A program made the position numbers and the translations under genes. A stretch of DNA of 64,000 nucleotides from Bacillota bacterium (GTDB lineage Bacteria > Bacillota > Clostridia > Lachnospirales > Lachnospiraceae). Shown piece after piece: positions 33,495 through 41,605 of this stretch; position 1 is the stretch's first letter, and every line of letters begins with the position of its first letter. The DNA lies in assembly GCA_023409535.1 (NCBI GenBank), contig JAEYGZ010000027.1, forward strand, positions 124,001 to 188,000, read 5' to 3'. The notes beneath the pieces are model-generated. The model worked only from the letters and a program-made list of their open reading frames with translations, did not search any database and was not told where the DNA came from.

Positions 33495-33659
33495 GATTAG
33501 AATATATATACACATATTCTAATCTTTTTAGGCTTTGTGGGCTTATGACACCCGGATCACATTATAAGTTATCAGAAGTTGCATTTAAACTTCTGATAAA
33601 AGGCGCTGCTTTTGCGCCGTACATCCCGATTATCGGAACTGATTTTTAGTTTCGATAAT
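33495..33659 (+). ncRNA. Array of four stem-loops, possible regulatory RNA
   Basis: Four consecutive inverted repeats in a 165-bp gene-free stretch. SL1 33495-33505 / 33514-33524 (11 bp, perfect, followed by TTTTT). SL2 33569-33580 / 33588-33599 (12 bp, perfect). SL3 33602-33606 / 33614-33618 (5 bp, all G-C). SL4 33629-33640 / 33648-33659 (12 bp, one wobble pair). Loops are 7 or 8 nt. SL1 alone could be a terminator for a short transcript from regulon box copy 2. No ORF is present. Confidence 0.4.
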
Positions 33660-33694
33660 ATAAATTACTGAAAAATCACAGATTTTATGCAAGG

Positions 33695-33741
33695 AGTCCA
33701 CATTATATCAACTTCGTATTTTGGTATATTAGTGCTATGAT
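33695..33741 (+). promoter_or_regulatory. Regulon box copy 3 plus -10 box, upstream of the six-hairpin glycosidase gene
   Basis: AGTCCACATTATATCAACTT at 33695-33714 (two changes in the left arm), exactly 21 bp, then TATGAT at 33736-33741. The sequence CGTATTTTGGTAT after the box is shared with copy 1. Confidence 0.75.
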
Positions 33742-33795
33742 AAAGCAGAAAAAAGACGCCCAAATTCGCAGGCATTGGCAGCATGGAGGATTATT

Positions 33796-35811
33796 ATGAG
33801 TTATAAAATCGATGATTTCAAACTGGATTTAAGAAAAAGCGTAGCGCCGCCTCATTATATATGGGTTAACAGCGGGTTTAGTACATGTGCACCTCTTAAC
33901 GGCACCGTTATGGGGGTTGAAGGCTGCTTCTCGCCGCCGTTTGCGGCAAAGGATACGGCTCTTATGTTTGAAATAGAGGCGAATAGTCACCTGATTCCGG
34001 ATACGGGAAATAAGGGGAAGGATGATTGCGGATTATTATTCTCCGGTGCGCAGTGGAGACCGGATAAGATCATCAGAAAGGGAACCTATCACTTTATGGT
34101 TAATGAGGAATTGCTCTCGTTAGGCGTTACCAGTGAATTGGTGCCTTTGACAGGGAAAGCGGGATTTTTGGTCAAAATCAACATTAACAACCGCGGAAGA
34201 AATAAGGTGGAGTTAAGCATGAGACCTATCCTGAAAGCCGGCCATCCATCTGTTTTTCCTTTGGACAAGTGGGAATTTACCCCCCCGAAAGCTTCCCCTG
34301 ATCCTGCTTGTGAGGTCTCGGAAAATATATGGGAAAACAAAGAGGTGAGAGTCACAATATTAACGGACCATCCGTCAGCAGATACCCTGTATGAAGGTGA
34401 AGCCTTTGAATACAGGTTTGCAGTGGTATTTACCAAATCAGGAATTGCTGTAAAGGAAGCCGGTGATTTAAACATATGGCATAAGGAAACCTGTGATGTC
34501 TGGGAAAAGAGGATAGAACGGGCCGGTGCAACGATTCCGGAACTAAAAAGCAATATTCCGGGTCTTGAGGAATATTACCGCAGATCCCTGATCAGCGGTC
34601 TGGTATGTCTTTGGGAAAATGAAGCCTATACCTTAAATCCGTTCCCGGCTACAAGCGGCATGGACGGCGGCTCAATTTGCTGTTATCCATGGGATGTGGC
34701 CGGATACAGCGCCCAGACTTTAGTTATGCTTTTGGGAGAAAAAACCCTGGATTTCTTGAAAAGTATGTTGGATTCGGGAATTGACTCGCACATCAGTATG
34801 TCTTTAGACGGAGGAGGACTGGGATGGTGTTCCTACTCTTACAGTATGTGGTCCGTCGTAAACCTTTATTGGTCTGTTGTCACAATCACCGGTAAGGGCT
34901 TCGAACTTTTTGATGATATTGTTACTCTGTTCCTGAAAGAAGAGGACCGCCTGGAGGAGTGGGAAAACTTGAAGAATTACGGCAGACAGCATAATCTCCT
35001 TGAAATGAGAAGCTGCGGCTATGAATATTTTGTCCCAAGCCCCAATGCCGAGAGAGCATGGTGCTATGACCGGCTGGCGGATATCGCAAAATATATGGGA
35101 AGGAACGATTGCTTAGCATGGCATGAAAAAGCTGACGCGATCAGGGAATCCATTCGAATGAATTTGTGGGATGAAGAGAAAGGGTGGTTTCAATGTATTC
35201 ATCCCAGGGGACATATTGAAACGGTTTATTCCATACAGGCCTATGATGTTCTTCGTATGGGCGCCTGCAGTGATTCCATGAAAGCTGCATTGTATTATCA
35301 TCTGCGGGACGGAGCATTTTTGGGTAAATACGGAGTGAGCAGCATCTCCGCGGAAGATGAAATTCATTATGAATTAAATGACCCTGACTGGTCCGGCGGA
35401 GGATGCTACAGCGGGGATGGTCCTGTTCTGGCCGAAACCCTATGGGAGATGCGTCAGCCTAAGCTGGCATGGGATGTGCTGAGACGGCACTTCTGGATGG
35501 GTGAAATGATGCCGTATTTTCCCCAGGAGCATGATTGTGACAGACCTTCTATGCCCAGCAACAAAAGGGCAAATATTATTGCAGGAGTGGCAGGACTTCA
35601 GGCTGTGCTGTACGGGATGGCCGGTTTCAGGCCGGAATTAGACGGAAGCCTTGTCCTGAATCCGCAGCCTCCGGAAGAGGGATTTGTGGAGATGAAAGGA
35701 TTCCGGCATAGAGGTTCCATAATCAATATACTTTTACAACCGGGTTATATGAAGGTAAGCGTAAATGACGTAATTGCATATGAAGGTGAACCCACAGAGC
35801 TTACGCTGTGA
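33796..35811 (+). CDS. Six-hairpin (alpha/alpha)6-type glycoside hydrolase
   Basis: 671 aa, no signal peptide. The N-terminal 240 residues look like a beta-sandwich; the rest has repeating helical hairpins with aromatic segments (YPWDVAGYSAQTL, GWCSYSYSMWSV, AWCYDRLADIAKYMGR) typical of GH63/GH37/GH78-like six-hairpin glycosidases; a short beta domain closes the chain. Candidate acids are Asp in YPWDVAG and Glu in the region DGPVLAETLWEM, but they cannot be assigned safely. Start ATG 33796 has GGAGGA 5 nt upstream. It has its own regulon-box promoter, and the transporter operon's box starts 2 nt after its stop. Likely an intracellular exo-glycosidase acting on the imported oligosaccharide. 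Confidence 0.75.
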   Translation: MSYKIDDFKLDLRKSVAPPHYIWVNSGFSTCAPLNGTVMGVEGCFSPPFAAKDTALMFEIEANSHLIPDTGNKGKDDCGLLFSGAQWRPDKIIRKGTYHFMVNEELLSLGVTSELVPLTGKAGFLVKININNRGRNKVELSMRPILKAGHPSVFPLDKWEFTPPKASPDPACEVSENIWENKEVRVTILTDHPSADTLYEGEAFEYRFAVVFTKSGIAVKEAGDLNIWHKETCDVWEKRIERAGATIPELKSNIPGLEEYYRRSLISGLVCLWENEAYTLNPFPATSGMDGGSICCYPWDVAGYSAQTLVMLLGEKTLDFLKSMLDSGIDSHISMSLDGGGLGWCSYSYSMWSVVNLYWSVVTITGKGFELFDDIVTLFLKEEDRLEEWENLKNYGRQHNLLEMRSCGYEYFVPSPNAERAWCYDRLADIAKYMGRNDCLAWHEKADAIRESIRMNLWDEEKGWFQCIHPRGHIETVYSIQAYDVLRMGACSDSMKAALYYHLRDGAFLGKYGVSSISAEDEIHYELNDPDWSGGGCYSGDGPVLAETLWEMRQPKLAWDVLRRHFWMGEMMPYFPQEHDCDRPSMPSNKRANIIAGVAGLQAVLYGMAGFRPELDGSLVLNPQPPEEGFVEMKGFRHRGSIINILLQPGYMKVSVNDVIAYEGEPTELTL

Positions 35812-35812
35812 C

Positions 35813-35859
35813 AGTCTACAAAATATCAACTTCCTGTAAGGATGCGATACGGGTATAAT
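35813..35859 (+). promoter_or_regulatory. Regulon box copy 4 plus -10 box, upstream of the ABC transporter operon
   Basis: AGTCTACAAAATATCAACTT at 35813-35832 (identical to copy 1), exactly 21 bp, then a consensus TATAAT at 35854-35859. The box starts immediately after the glycosidase stop codon. Confidence 0.8.
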
Positions 35860-35921
35860 CGAAGCATCAAGTAATCATGCCGGCGCATTATGAGATAAGT
35901 AAAATAAAGGAGAGAGGCTAA

Positions 35922-37385
35922 ATGAAGAAGCAAAAGAGGATTTTGGCATTATTGTTAATGATGACAATGGCAGTATGGAGTCTGACAGGCTGCGGTAAGG
36001 ATACACAAAGCGGCAGTGAAACGAATGCAGGGGATGAAACCGCCAATACAGGCAGTGAAACGAATACAGGGAATGAAACAGCCGATCCAGGTAAGGTAAC
36101 AACGATTACGGTATGGACCGGAATGACCGGCAATAAGGAATTCATGGATGAGAAAGTAAATGAATGGAACCAGACAGTAGGGAAAGAGAAGAATATTAAG
36201 ATTGATTATCAGGTAAAAGATAATATTAATGATATGCTGGAGGTTGCATTTACTTCCGATCAGGCACCGGATATGTTTCCGTTGGGAGATATTGAGAAAT
36301 ACGTAACCTCAGGCCGCCTCGCTGCAATTGATGATCTTCCGGGAGGACCGGAATTAATCGCTAAATATGATGGCAAGCTTGCGAATTATAAGCATTCCTA
36401 TAAGGGAAAAACTTATATCCTCCCCAATGGCGCAACAACTTATGGCCTTGTCTACAACGTGGATATGTTTAAAGCAGCGGGTATCGTTGATGAAAACGGA
36501 AACGCAAAGCCGCCGGAAACTTTGGAAGAGCTGAGAGAGGATGCTAAGCTTCTTACGAATCCCGATAAGAATGAATACGGTATCGTACTTCCTGGCAAAT
36601 ACGGTGACTGGTACTCTGATGTTGTAATGAAACCCTCTTCCGCCACAACTGGATATCTGGAATATAATCCAGTAACGGGATTATATGATTTAGGCGGAGT
36701 GGCAACAGTTATGGAAACCATCATGGGCATGAAAGAGGACGGAAGCTATCTGCCGGGTGTGGAAGGACTGGACAATGATCCTGCCAGAGCACGGTTCTCA
36801 GAAGGCGGTATCGGTATGTATTTTTCCGCAAGCTATGACTATGGTGTATTTACCACGCAGTTTCCTGCAAAAATTGACTGGGCGGTAGCTCCTTATCCCA
36901 CAGCTGACAAGAATACTGCCCATAAGGGAATTGTCGGTTACAACCGTTACATTGCAATTAATAGCAGCGCTGTAGAGACAAAAGGCGCTGAAAATCTTAT
37001 GGAAGTTTATAATTGGTTCTACAGTGATGAAATGATTATTGAATCCTATGAAAAAGGTTATGCCCTTCCGACTAATATGGACTTGATCAAGGATGTTCAG
37101 CTGGACGAGAATCAGAAACAATGGAAAGAATATGCTTCCCTGCTAGATGTAAGTGCCGGGGTGCCTATGCAAATGCCTCTTGATATCACCGGCGAAAGAA
37201 CTTCGGCGCAGATCTGGCTGGAAGATATCTGGAGCGGAAAGGTACCGGCAGACCAAATTCGGGAAGTTTGTGAGAATCAAGCGGCTGTGATGAATAAAGG
37301 GATTGAGAAGTATCAGGAGCTGCATCCTGATTTTGATCCTTCCGCATTCATTGTTCCGGATTGGGAGACTCAGAGCAAAAGATAA
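35922..37385 (+). CDS. Sugar ABC transporter substrate-binding lipoprotein
   Basis: 487 aa. N-terminal signal peptide with lipobox LTGC (Cys about residue 24), then a Ser/Glu/Thr-rich linker made of imperfect GSETN-x-G-x-ETA repeats, then a family-1 solute-binding fold (TTITVWTGMTGN, DQAPDMFPLGD, NPDKNEYGIVLPG). It captures an oligosaccharide outside the cell for the two permeases that follow. ATG 35922 has GGAGAGAG upstream. No ATPase gene is in the operon, so a shared MsmX/UgpC-type ATPase is expected from elsewhere. A strong intercistronic hairpin follows. Confidence 0.95.
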   Translation: MKKQKRILALLLMMTMAVWSLTGCGKDTQSGSETNAGDETANTGSETNTGNETADPGKVTTITVWTGMTGNKEFMDEKVNEWNQTVGKEKNIKIDYQVKDNINDMLEVAFTSDQAPDMFPLGDIEKYVTSGRLAAIDDLPGGPELIAKYDGKLANYKHSYKGKTYILPNGATTYGLVYNVDMFKAAGIVDENGNAKPPETLEELREDAKLLTNPDKNEYGIVLPGKYGDWYSDVVMKPSSATTGYLEYNPVTGLYDLGGVATVMETIMGMKEDGSYLPGVEGLDNDPARARFSEGGIGMYFSASYDYGVFTTQFPAKIDWAVAPYPTADKNTAHKGIVGYNRYIAINSSAVETKGAENLMEVYNWFYSDEMIIESYEKGYALPTNMDLIKDVQLDENQKQWKEYASLLDVSAGVPMQMPLDITGERTSAQIWLEDIWSGKVPADQIREVCENQAAVMNKGIEKYQELHPDFDPSAFIVPDWETQSKR

Positions 37386-37395
37386 TGTATGACAT

Positions 37396-37423
37396 GGGGC
37401 GGGCTGTTAAAAAGCCCGCTCCC
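37396..37423 (+). terminator. Intercistronic hairpin between binding protein and permease genes
   Basis: 10-bp GC-rich stem (37396-37405 with 37413-37422), 7-nt loop, no real T-run. Such partial terminators protect the upstream mRNA and keep binding protein levels above those of the permeases. Confidence 0.65.
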
Positions 37424-37452
37424 TCTATCCTTAGGAGGAATGAAACAGCTTT

Positions 37453-38364
37453 ATGAAAATAAATAAAATCATTGCAAGGATCCAGTCCTCAAAGCAGATT
37501 CAATGTTACCTGCTCCTGGCGTTCCCCATAATAGGTTTTTTTGCATTTACCTTGTATCCGATTTTATGGGCGGCTTCAAAGTCTTTCTTTTACTATAACG
37601 GAGCTGATGTCAATACCAGATTTACGGGGATGGATAATTTTATTACCTTAATAAAAGATGGAGGATACTGGAATTCATGGTTATTTACCTTGAAATTTAC
37701 TTTATGGAAATTGGTTTTTGAAATACCGGGTGCGTTGATCCTGGCAGTTCTGCTAAGCAAATTGCGAAAAAGCGGCGGATTTTTCCGCGGAGCGTTTTAT
37801 TTGCCCAATGTAATCAGCATTGCAATCGTAGGTGTTATATTTACCAACCTTTTCGATTACTTTGGTTTTGTTAATGCTTTGCTTAAGAGCGTGAATTTAC
37901 CTGCTGTGGATTGGTTCTCCAGGAATTCCTCCGCCACTGCTGTCCTTGTTGCCGGTTCAGTTTGGGCGACCTTTGGTATCAATGTATTATATTTTTCCTC
38001 CGCGCTTACCAATGTTCCGGAGGAGGTATACGAGGCAGCGTCGATAGACGGGGCGGGTGGAATCAAGAAGTTCTTCCATATTACGATACCTATGATTGCT
38101 CCGGTATTTCAGACCATATTACTGCTGGCCATCAATGGGACCCTGCATGTCAGCGAATATATTATTGCAGTTACCAACGGTGCTCCGGCAGGTACCACCA
38201 ATACGGTAGGTTCTTATCTTGTATCTAAATTTGTTCCCGGCTTCTTTACCGATACGCCGAACATTGGATATGGCTGTGCTATGTCAATTGTGACCTCTGT
38301 GATCTATGGATGCGTTGCCTGGATTTACATGAAAGAAAGCAAAAAAATGAGTGAAGTATATTAA
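37453..38364 (+). CDS. Sugar ABC transporter permease (MalF/UgpA type)
   Basis: 303 aa with six transmembrane helices and the EAA loop EAASIDGAGGIKKFFHITIP that docks on the ATPase. ATG 37453 has AGGAGG 12 nt upstream. Middle gene of the box-4 operon; pairs with the next permease. Confidence 0.94.
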   Translation: MKINKIIARIQSSKQIQCYLLLAFPIIGFFAFTLYPILWAASKSFFYYNGADVNTRFTGMDNFITLIKDGGYWNSWLFTLKFTLWKLVFEIPGALILAVLLSKLRKSGGFFRGAFYLPNVISIAIVGVIFTNLFDYFGFVNALLKSVNLPAVDWFSRNSSATAVLVAGSVWATFGINVLYFSSALTNVPEEVYEAASIDGAGGIKKFFHITIPMIAPVFQTILLLAINGTLHVSEYIIAVTNGAPAGTTNTVGSYLVSKFVPGFFTDTPNIGYGCAMSIVTSVIYGCVAWIYMKESKKMSEVY

Positions 38365-38433
38365 TCAGGAACTGCTTCAGACGGACAAAAATACAGGAAA
38401 AGGAATATATTACGGCTTGCAAGAGGTGTTTAA

Positions 38434-39288
38434 ATGACGAAAAAAAAGAAATCTATAAGTACAATTATAATTTTTATCCTACTGAGTTTTATACTGATCC
38501 TGGTTTTATTCCCGCTGATTTATATCATTGCGTCATCCTTTAAAACCAATGCGGAATTAATGGCACACCCCGAAAATATTTTACCGGAAGCCTTTACCTG
38601 GAACAATTATAAGGAAGCCCTCCAATCGGATTCCTTTCGGGCGGGCCGTATGCTGTTTAACAGTATCTGGTATTCGGGAATATCGGTTATTGTGAAGCTT
38701 ATCATGTCGGTGATCTGCGGTTATGTTTTTGCCCGGGGGGAATTTAAAGGGAAAAAGGTATTCTTTGCTATTTTTTCCTCTCTGATGTTTATAAGCTTAG
38801 GTTCCATAACCATATATCCGCAGTTTGAAATATTATCAAAAATTGGTTTAAATAAATCTCTTTTTGGGCTTATCGTTCTTGAGTCCTTTGGAATACCGGT
38901 AGTTAATATGTATCTGGTAAGGGGATTTGTAAATGCCCTTCCGAAGGAATTGGACGAAGCGGGGACCATTGACGGATGTACCTTTACCGGAATATTATTC
39001 CGGATTATTTTACCCCTGTTAAAGCCGGTTATGGCAACCTTGTGTATTCTGTCTTTCCAGGGCTCCTGGAACAGCTATTTAATGCCGGCAATCTTTACGA
39101 TGACCAAGCCGAACCAGCAGACGTTAATCGTAGGTATCATGGCCCTGAAAAACTCAGGCGCGGCTGCCGTATCCTGGAATCTCATGCTGGCGGCTACAAC
39201 CTTGGCAATCATACCGGTACTGGTGCTGTTTTTCTTCTGTAATAAACTGATCACGGAGAATGTAACAGGCGGTGCGGTCAAAGGATGA
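38434..39288 (+). CDS. Sugar ABC transporter permease (MalG/UgpE type)
   Basis: 284 aa, six helices, EAA loop DEAGTIDGCTFTGILFRIIL, and the C-terminus NVTGGAVKG typical of the MalG side. The start codon 38434 has AGAGGTG upstream. Forms the membrane channel with the preceding permease. Confidence 0.94.
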   Translation: MTKKKKSISTIIIFILLSFILILVLFPLIYIIASSFKTNAELMAHPENILPEAFTWNNYKEALQSDSFRAGRMLFNSIWYSGISVIVKLIMSVICGYVFARGEFKGKKVFFAIFSSLMFISLGSITIYPQFEILSKIGLNKSLFGLIVLESFGIPVVNMYLVRGFVNALPKELDEAGTIDGCTFTGILFRIILPLLKPVMATLCILSFQGSWNSYLMPAIFTMTKPNQQTLIVGIMALKNSGAAAVSWNLMLAATTLAIIPVLVLFFFCNKLITENVTGGAVKG

Positions 39289-39328
39289 TGCTTCCCTGTT
39301 GAAAAATATAAATAATGAGGTGAAAACG

Positions 39329-40720
39329 ATGAAATACGAGAATAATAAAGTGAAAGAGATCAAAATCGCCTATATAGGCGGAGGCTCCAGAGGATGGGCC
39401 TGGGGACTTATGAGTGATCTTGCGGTTGAGGAAAGTCTTAGCGGAAGCATGTATCTCTACGATATTGATTTTCAGGCAGCGAAGGATAATGAACTCATTG
39501 GCAACCGCTTAAATACGATGGAAGGCGTGAAAGGAAAATGGAACTATCAAGCGGTAAATACCCTGAAAGAGGCATTAACTGACGCTGATTTTGTTGTTAT
39601 TTCGATATTACCCGGAACCTTTGAGGAGATGGGATCTGATGTACATGAACCTGAAAAATACGGGATCTATCAATCGGTAGGTGATACCGGCGGTCCGGGA
39701 GGACTGGTCAGAGCACTGAGGACAATACCGATCTATATAGAGTTTGCAGAGGCGATTAAAGCCTTTTGTCCTGATGCCTGGGTAATTAACTATACGAATC
39801 CGATGACCCTCTGCACAAGAGCTTTATATGAGGGTTTTCCCCAAATAAAAGCCTTTGGATGCTGCCATGAGGTTTTTGGAACACAATTTCTTTTAACGCA
39901 GGCATTAGAAGATATCAAGGGAATTAAGGGGGTAAAAAGAGAAGAAATCAAGGTAAATGTTCTTGGTATCAATCATTTTACCTGGATTGATAAAGCAAGC
40001 TATAAGGATATGGATTTGTTTCCTATCTACAGAGAGTTTGTAGACAAGTATTTTGAAATTGGATTTGATTCCTATGATAAGGGACATTGGATGAATAACT
40101 TTTTTGGGTCAAATACCAGGGTCAGGTTTGACTTATTCAGAAGGTATGGAATAATAGCCGCAGCAGGCGACAGGCATCTGGCAGAGGCGGTACCGGGGAA
40201 GTGGTATCTAAAAGATCCTGAAACAATAAAATTCTGGGGATTTAATTTGACGCCAATCAGCTGGAGAAAAGAGAACCTGAAGGAAAGACTGGAAAGAAGC
40301 AAAAGACTGGTTTCCGGAGAAGAAGATTTTGAGCTGAAAGAAACCGGTGAAGAAGGAGTCAGACAGATCAAAGCATTATTGGGGCTTGAAGATCTGGTGA
40401 CAAATGTCAATCTTCCAAATCAAGGCCAGATGGCGGATGTTCCTTTCGGCGCTGTAGTTGAAACAAATGCACTTTTCAGAAATGATCGTGTAGAACCTGT
40501 TCTTGCGGGAAAGCTGCCGAATGCGGTGCACAGTCTGGTAATAAGGCAGATAGAAAATCACGAAGCAATCCTGAAAGCGGCTATAAATAAGGACCAGGAA
40601 CTGGCATTTGAAGCATTTGTAAATGATCCTTTAGTCAATATATCTCTGAGTGATGCCAGAGAATTATTTGAGGCGATGCTTCAAAATACAAAAAAATATC
40701 TTGCCGGCTGGAAATTATAA
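39329..40720 (+). CDS. GH4-family glycosidase (NAD+/Mn2+-dependent)
   Basis: 463 aa, cytoplasmic. GH4 enzymes oxidise the substrate at C3 with NAD+, eliminate the glycosidic bond and reduce it again. The Rossmann motif is YIGGGSRGW (residues 14-22). INYTNPMTL and CCHEVFGTQ contain the residues (Asn, Cys, His) that bind sugar and manganese, and GINHFTW supplies the second metal His. The CCHEVFGTQ form places it nearer to the alpha-galacturonidase/LplD-like branch than to maltose-6-phosphate enzymes, but substrate is not certain. Start ATG 39329 follows GAGGTG; the 5' extension overlaps the permease gene. Last gene of the operon. Confidence 0.9.
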   Translation: MKYENNKVKEIKIAYIGGGSRGWAWGLMSDLAVEESLSGSMYLYDIDFQAAKDNELIGNRLNTMEGVKGKWNYQAVNTLKEALTDADFVVISILPGTFEEMGSDVHEPEKYGIYQSVGDTGGPGGLVRALRTIPIYIEFAEAIKAFCPDAWVINYTNPMTLCTRALYEGFPQIKAFGCCHEVFGTQFLLTQALEDIKGIKGVKREEIKVNVLGINHFTWIDKASYKDMDLFPIYREFVDKYFEIGFDSYDKGHWMNNFFGSNTRVRFDLFRRYGIIAAAGDRHLAEAVPGKWYLKDPETIKFWGFNLTPISWRKENLKERLERSKRLVSGEEDFELKETGEEGVRQIKALLGLEDLVTNVNLPNQGQMADVPFGAVVETNALFRNDRVEPVLAGKLPNAVHSLVIRQIENHEAILKAAINKDQELAFEAFVNDPLVNISLSDARELFEAMLQNTKKYLAGWKL

Positions 40721-40730
40721 TGAATAGAAA

Positions 40731-40786
40731 ATGGGTATGTCTCAAACTATGCACTGTATCGCAGGATTTTGAGACTGCCCATTTTT
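40731..40786 (+). terminator. Intrinsic terminator of the ABC-GH4 operon
   Basis: Stem ATGGGTATGTCTCAAA / TTTGAGACTGCCCAT with one internal mismatch, 21-nt loop, then TTTTT; 10 nt after the GH4 stop. Confidence 0.85.
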
Positions 40787-40835
40787 AGAAGCAGTATATA
40801 CGCAATAAAATACAAATGGTGGAAGGAAAGATGAC

Positions 40836-41249
40836 ATGTTAGAAGAATACAAAGATTTAAACAGGAAATGGAAGATATACGTGATGCATCATACTCATAC
40901 TGATATCGGTTACACGGACAGCCAGGAAGTGATTACCGACAGACAGATCGACTATATAAAGCAGGCCATAGAATTAAGTGAGGTAATCGCCGCCGGAGAA
41001 AGGAAAGAGTGGAAAGGCTTTAAGTGGATTTGTGAAGCGTTCTGGGGTGTGGAACAATTTTTGGGCCTAGCGGATGAACAGCTGAAAGAAAGATTGAAAA
41101 GCGATGTAAATTTTGATGCTGCACTTGGCGGATTTCATCAAATAAACTATGGCATCTTAAGTGGTTTTGGAACGTTAACTCCTGAGGAACTGATTAGAAA
41201 GGCACAGGATATGAATGGCTTAGCTCTGTGTTTTCGAATAGATTCATGA
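40836..41249 (+). pseudogene. Truncated GH38-like glycosidase (5' remnant)
   Basis: 137 aa. The opening YVMHHTHTDIGYTDSQE is the N-terminal metal-binding strand of GH38-type alpha-mannosidases and their DUF5054 relatives (His-x-His and Asp ligands), proteins normally of 700 to 1000 aa. The frame ends shortly after the GGFHQINYGILSGFG element; the rest of the catalytic domain and all later domains are missing. The gene still has a plausible start and upstream region. A terminator lies directly after it and a Crp-gene fragment follows, so this is a decayed zone. Confidence 0.75.
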
Positions 41250-41260
41250 ACATTCAAAAG

Positions 41261-41303
41261 AAGCGCCACCATTTGTAAAAAGTATGAATGGGTGGTGCTT
41301 TTG
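41261..41303 (+). terminator. Terminator hairpin after the GH38-like remnant
   Basis: AAGCGCCACCATT pairs with AATGGGTGGTGCTT (one bulge), 13-nt loop, followed by TTGATTT. Confidence 0.65.
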
Positions 41304-41319
41304 ATTTATTCGCTTAGAA

Positions 41320-41399
41320 GAAATTTTAATAGAATTTCTGCCGGTGGGAATCAAGCCGTATTGCACTAGCTTGTTGATGGCTCTGGGGATTGGTCTTTT
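41320..41399 (-). pseudogene. Decayed fragment of a Crp/Fnr-family regulator gene
   Basis: The 80 nt match 52216-52294 of the intact Crp/Fnr gene with 64 identities, 15 substitutions and one extra base. Read on the minus strand it encodes RAINKLVQYGLIPTGRNSIK, against RAVNKLVKNGLITSGRNSIK in the intact protein: the recognition-helix and wing region. Most of the gene is gone and the extra base breaks the frame. Orientation is the same as the intact copy 10.9 kb away, so the two form direct repeats around the galactan operon. Confidence 0.75.
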
Positions 41400-41508
41400 T
41401 ATGATTTAAAGTATGCTGTGCAACATACAGGATGGATGTTGCGCAAAGACGCAAAATAAATATTAAAATTGCACAGTTATCCCCGTTTTATATTAGATGT
41501 ATTGTGAA

Positions 41509-41585
41509 TTGTATTTAAAATAATAAGAAAGTATAATAAGAATATAGTAATAAGAGACAAAACATAGCGCAACTTGTTGCGCAAC
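41509..41585 (+). promoter_or_regulatory. Promoter and LacI-type operators of the galactan operon
   Basis: TTGTAT (41509-41514), 17-bp spacer, consensus TATAAT (41532-41537). Downstream of the start point lies a 16-bp palindrome GCGCAACTTGTTGCGC (41567-41582), overlapping a second, CG-centred palindrome GTTGCGCAAC (41576-41585). A further TTGCGCAA is at 41439-41446, 130 bp upstream, suggesting looping repression. The regulator is probably the LacI protein encoded at 45246 in the same operon. Confidence 0.7.
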
Positions 41586-41605
41586 TTGAAGAACGAGGAG
41601 GAGAC

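Noticed and set aside
27203..35832. The four AGTCYACAAAATATCAACTT boxes as ends of insertion sequences.
   Set aside because: All four are in the same orientation, with no target duplications or transposase between them, and three have a fixed distance to a -10 box, which fits promoters.
41424..41460. TGTGCAACAT...ATGTTGCGCA as a transcription terminator.
   Set aside because: No T-run follows and there is no gene to terminate; the TTGCGCAA element fits an operator better.
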